Assembly: GCA_014382645.1 (NCBI GenBank)
Contig: JACNJI010000229.1
Location: forward strand, 1 to 19,472
DNA from: Verrucomicrobiota bacterium
GTDB lineage: Bacteria > Verrucomicrobiota > Verrucomicrobiia > Opitutales > Seribacteraceae
Length of the DNA: 19,472 bases
Reading direction: 5' to 3'
This document shows, one piece after another, positions 17,843-19,472 of this stretch. The notes beneath the pieces are model-generated. The model was given only the letters and a program-made list of their open reading frames with translations, searched no databases and had not been told where the DNA came from. The first letter of the stretch is position 1; each line of letters opens with the position of its first letter. Both the position numbers and the translations under genes were made by a program.

Positions 17843-18469
17843 TTAGCCCCCGCCTAATCCCCCACCCCGGTATCGCCCTCGACCGCCCCACCCCAATTCC
17901 CGTCCCTGACTCCGGATCAGCCATGCGGAATGTTCGTACTCGGCGCAATGGTTCGCGACCATGAGGAACATAATGTTGAAACCGTTGTGACTTAGGCCCG
18001 TGTCGAGGTTGTGTTGCCCAAGCAGACCCTTGGAACTCCGCGAACTGACGCCATGGCAATTTCCCCGACTGCATGACCTTGATCAGGGGAGCGTTGAGAA
18101 GGTAGGCCGACTCGACTCCGTCCCGAAACGAGAAGGACCTTCCGGCGACGGAAACGTGGTCGAGCATTGCCTCCCGGGACAACAATACCCGCAAGGAAAC
18201 ATAGCCCGCAACCGAGCAGTAGGAACGAGTGGTTTCCTCGCCGAGTCCGTTCTTTTCCAATCCTTTTCCGCAACACCTTGTTCATAATCCGATCCATCCG
18301 GAAAGATGGGGGTACCTCCATTGACCGGAGCGGGTCGCCGTTCGTTAAATCATTCGAACTTTCCAAAAAAGAAACAACGGGTGACTGCCGGGAGAAACTC
18401 GACCCATTTTGCGAATGCTCGTTCAGAACGAACACTTAAAATTAGGACGAGAACGAAAAAGCCTATCAT
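17843..18469 (-). pseudogene. decayed ORF of an unidentified secreted protein (tentative)
   Basis: No single frame is open, but gene-like codons move between frames. From 18469 a signal-peptide-like start reads MIGFFVLVLILSVRSERAFA then KWVEF, and stops after about 40 codons. Further on, one frame reads SFSFRDGVESAYLLNAPLIK and VMQSGKLPWRQFAEFQG, mostly with C- or G-ending codons. Near 18025 the good codons switch frame to LGQHNLDTGLSHNGFNIMFL, then MVANHCAEYEHSAWLIRSQG, ending at the TAA at 17843-17845. I do not recognise the family. Uninterrupted ORFs in the same stretch (17814-18260 and 17992-18435 on -) each follow only part of this signal. Interpretation as one frameshifted gene is inference from codon pattern. 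Confidence 0.3.
17847..17906 (-). other. G-rich tracts with G-quadruplex potential
   Basis: On the minus strand 17906 to 17886 reads GGGACGGGAATTGGGGTGGGG, four runs of three or more G with loops of 2, 4 and 1 bases, which meets the usual quadruplex pattern. A second G-rich cluster (17868-17847) has runs of 4, 5 and 5. They overlap the 3' end of the decayed ORF, so they may simply be glycine codons (GGRGRYRGGGLGGG). Confidence 0.4.
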
Positions 18470-18675
18470 AAGTCTGAAAGTGAAAAAGCATCCCTTGCCG
18501 GTGCCTTGCCGTTGAAAAGGGTCTTCATCTTGCCATGATCGAGGAAGTTTGGTTGCATCCGAAGAGTGACGATGAACAGCGAAGACGCCGCGGTTGAAGC
18601 CGAACCCGAATCGATGCGATGTCCCAACTAAGAATCACTGGCTAATCGCAACGCCATAAGGTCTTCAGCCGAACG

Positions 18676-18691
18676 GAATCAGCGCTGATTC
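18676..18691. repeat. 16-bp perfect palindrome downstream of the SSB-like gene
   Basis: GAATCAGCGCTGATTC is perfectly self-complementary and lies 30 bp after the stop of the minus-strand SSB-like gene. No T-tract follows in the direction of that gene, so it fits a dimeric protein-binding site better than an intrinsic terminator. Confidence 0.5.
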
Positions 18692-18721
18692 TAGTCAAAC
18701 GCAACAGGGGAACTCAAACGC

Positions 18722-19069
18722 TCAAAAAGGCACGTCCTCGTTCAGATCGTCCGATGGGTCGGGCTCCGACACAACATCCGCTTCGGAAGAGGCGATCTCG
18801 TATCCATTGACGGACACGAACCACTTGGTCACGCCGTCTTGCCCCTTCCATTCCCGTCCGTTGAGTCGGGCGTCTATGACCACCCTCTGACCCGTCTTGA
18901 GCTGTGCGCTCTTCTCGATCGCCTCCTTCGTGAATTCCACAGGTATCGGGTTGGCCCACTTGTCGTCTCCCGTCTTCACCACGACAACGTGCTTCCTGAA
19001 GGCGTTTGCTCCGTATTCCTTTACTTCGTCCACAAAGACGACTTCTCCCGTAATTTTCACATCGTTCAT
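18722..19069 (-). CDS. DUF3127-like small single-stranded-DNA-binding-type OB-fold protein
   Basis: 115-residue cytoplasmic protein resembling the DUF3127 family of SSB-like OB folds. The core runs VKITGEVVFVDEV, FRKHVVVVKTGDDKW, ANPIPVEFT, LKTGQRVVIDARLNGREWKG and KWFVSVNGYEI, a pattern of alternating beta strands typical of an OB barrel. The tail is acidic and ends DLNEDVPF, like the C-terminal tip of SSB proteins (DDIPF) that recruits repair and replication partners. The only in-frame ATG gives a core of normal length; no Shine-Dalgarno is obvious before it. DNA binding is inferred from fold and tail and the target is unknown. A partial gene on the same strand ends 54 bp upstream. Confidence 0.78.
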   Translation of the reverse strand: MNDVKITGEVVFVDEVKEYGANAFRKHVVVVKTGDDKWANPIPVEFTKEAIEKSAQLKTGQRVVIDARLNGREWKGQDGVTKWFVSVNGYEIASSEADVVSEPDPSDDLNEDVPF

Positions 19070-19123
19070 GTTTCGTTGCGTGCTTGTTAGTTCTCGAACT
19101 ATCGGTAGTCAATCCCCGAGATT

Positions 19124-19471
19124 TCAGGCTGAGGAGAATTGCAGAGTGCCCCGTAAATCGATTCGGGCATAAAGTGGATTACGGATCGTTTCAGGGCGAT
19201 CAAAAGGTATCCAACTCCCCCAGATCGCCCACTTTTCCACAAAATCGCGCTGCTCCCCCGTTTCGTGAGAAGGGTGATTGCGCAGGCGCTCCTCGTGGAG
19301 ACGAGCCTTGCGAATGTTCTCCAGAGCCTCCTCCCCTTCCGCGGCGATTCCGCGTTCAAGGAGCCGGCAGCCGGCGCGTTCCCGTCCTGATCGGCCCGCC
19401 GCGAAACTGCCCCTCCTGGGGGCGCTCGGGAGAGCGTCTGGGCGTGATTGGGTGTAGCTCCGGGTGGGCGC
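19124..19471 (-). CDS. unidentified protein, C-terminal part (runs off the window edge)
   Basis: An open frame without a usable start inside the window reads in from the right edge and stops at TGA (19124-19126). The visible 115 residues begin with an Arg/Pro-rich stretch and continue ERGIAAEGEEALENIRKARL, HEERLRNHPSHETGEQ, RDFVEKWAIWGSWIPFDRP and TLQFSSA. Codons are mostly C- or G-ending (gag gag gct ctg gag aac att cgc aag), more gene-like than the overlapping ATG-initiated frame at 19099-19359. The charged segment looks helical. I do not recognise the family. It lies upstream of the SSB-like gene on the same strand, so the two may be co-transcribed. Confidence 0.5.
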   Translation of the reverse strand, partial: APTRSYTQSRPDALPSAPRRGSFAAGRSGRERAGCRLLERGIAAEGEEALENIRKARLHEERLRNHPSHETGEQRDFVEKWAIWGSWIPFDRPETIRNPLYARIDLRGTLQFSSA

Positions 19472-19472
19472 C

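Larger units (their letters stand above)
17702..18721. other. 1-kb region without an intact gene
   Basis: No intact gene is supported between the DUF1592 pseudogene start and the SSB-like gene. It holds a decayed reading frame on - (17843-18469), C-rich runs (17847-17906), a 13-bp palindrome ggccagactggcc (17796-17808) and a 16-bp palindrome (18676-18691). On + the stretch ending at the TAA at 17815-17817 reads FRKVLAAFSNSLVRTQTGKL then KAARLAKD; it is protein-like in composition and could be the tail of a lost gene, but it has no start and I do not recognise it. The part 18470-18675 shows nothing I can name. Confidence 0.5.

Noticed and set aside
18714..19112. 132-residue minus-strand ORF overlapping the SSB-like gene
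   Set aside because: Low-complexity Arg-rich translation, out of frame with the clear OB-fold protein.
19099..19359. 86-residue ATG-initiated ORF on the minus strand
   Set aside because: The overlapping frame ending at 19124 has better codons and composition, so this is probably a shadow.

Overview
The window looks like a chromosomal segment of a member of the PVC group, most likely Verrucomicrobiota. The basis is gene content: three DUF1587/DUF1592/DUF1588/DUF1585 'planctomycete cytochrome C' proteins, two DUF1552 Tat-exported partners, two S1-type sulfatases, an ankyrin lipoprotein and a sorbosone-dehydrogenase-like protein. The assignment comes from family knowledge, not from a marker gene. 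No rRNA, tRNA or CRISPR was seen.

Layout. (1) 187-4061: a DUF1592-type haem-motif protein overlapping a DUF1552 protein by one base. (2) 4062-4297: a gap with a palindromic REP-like element. (3) 4298-8474: an iduronate-sulfatase-like pseudogene, an intact arylsulfatase-like gene and an ankyrin lipoprotein, all tightly spaced. (4) 8486-9033: a decayed serine-hydrolase (beta-lactamase family) remnant. (5) 9097-14586: a promoter with a built-in palindrome, then a second, larger DUF1592/DUF1552 pair. (6) 14723-17701: two truncated pseudogenes, a sorbosone-dehydrogenase-like gene on + and a third DUF1592 gene on -, meeting head to head at about 15661. (7) 17702-18721: no intact gene, but a decayed secreted-protein ORF, G-rich tracts and a 16-bp palindrome. 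(8) 18722-19471: on -, a small SSB-like DUF3127 protein and the 3' part of an unidentified gene that has no usable start inside the window.

How the genes may work together. The DUF1592 + DUF1552 pair occurs twice as a conserved two-gene unit. One partner is a Sec-exported protein with two CxxCH motifs, the other a Tat-exported protein. Its biochemistry is, as far as I know, unproven. An extracytoplasmic redox or polymer-processing role is plausible because sulfatases that desulfate algal or animal polysaccharides lie beside it.

The most striking feature is decay. At least four of about eleven genes are broken by substitutions to stop codons (two at invariant Trp positions, one exactly at the sulfatase catalytic Cys), a start codon changed to ATA, frameshifts, an internal deletion and an inversion-like junction. 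Either the genome is in active reduction (as in host-associated bacteria) or part of the assembly is faulty. Substitution stops argue for real decay; the indels in or near homopolymers and the head-to-head junction could be assembly artefacts.
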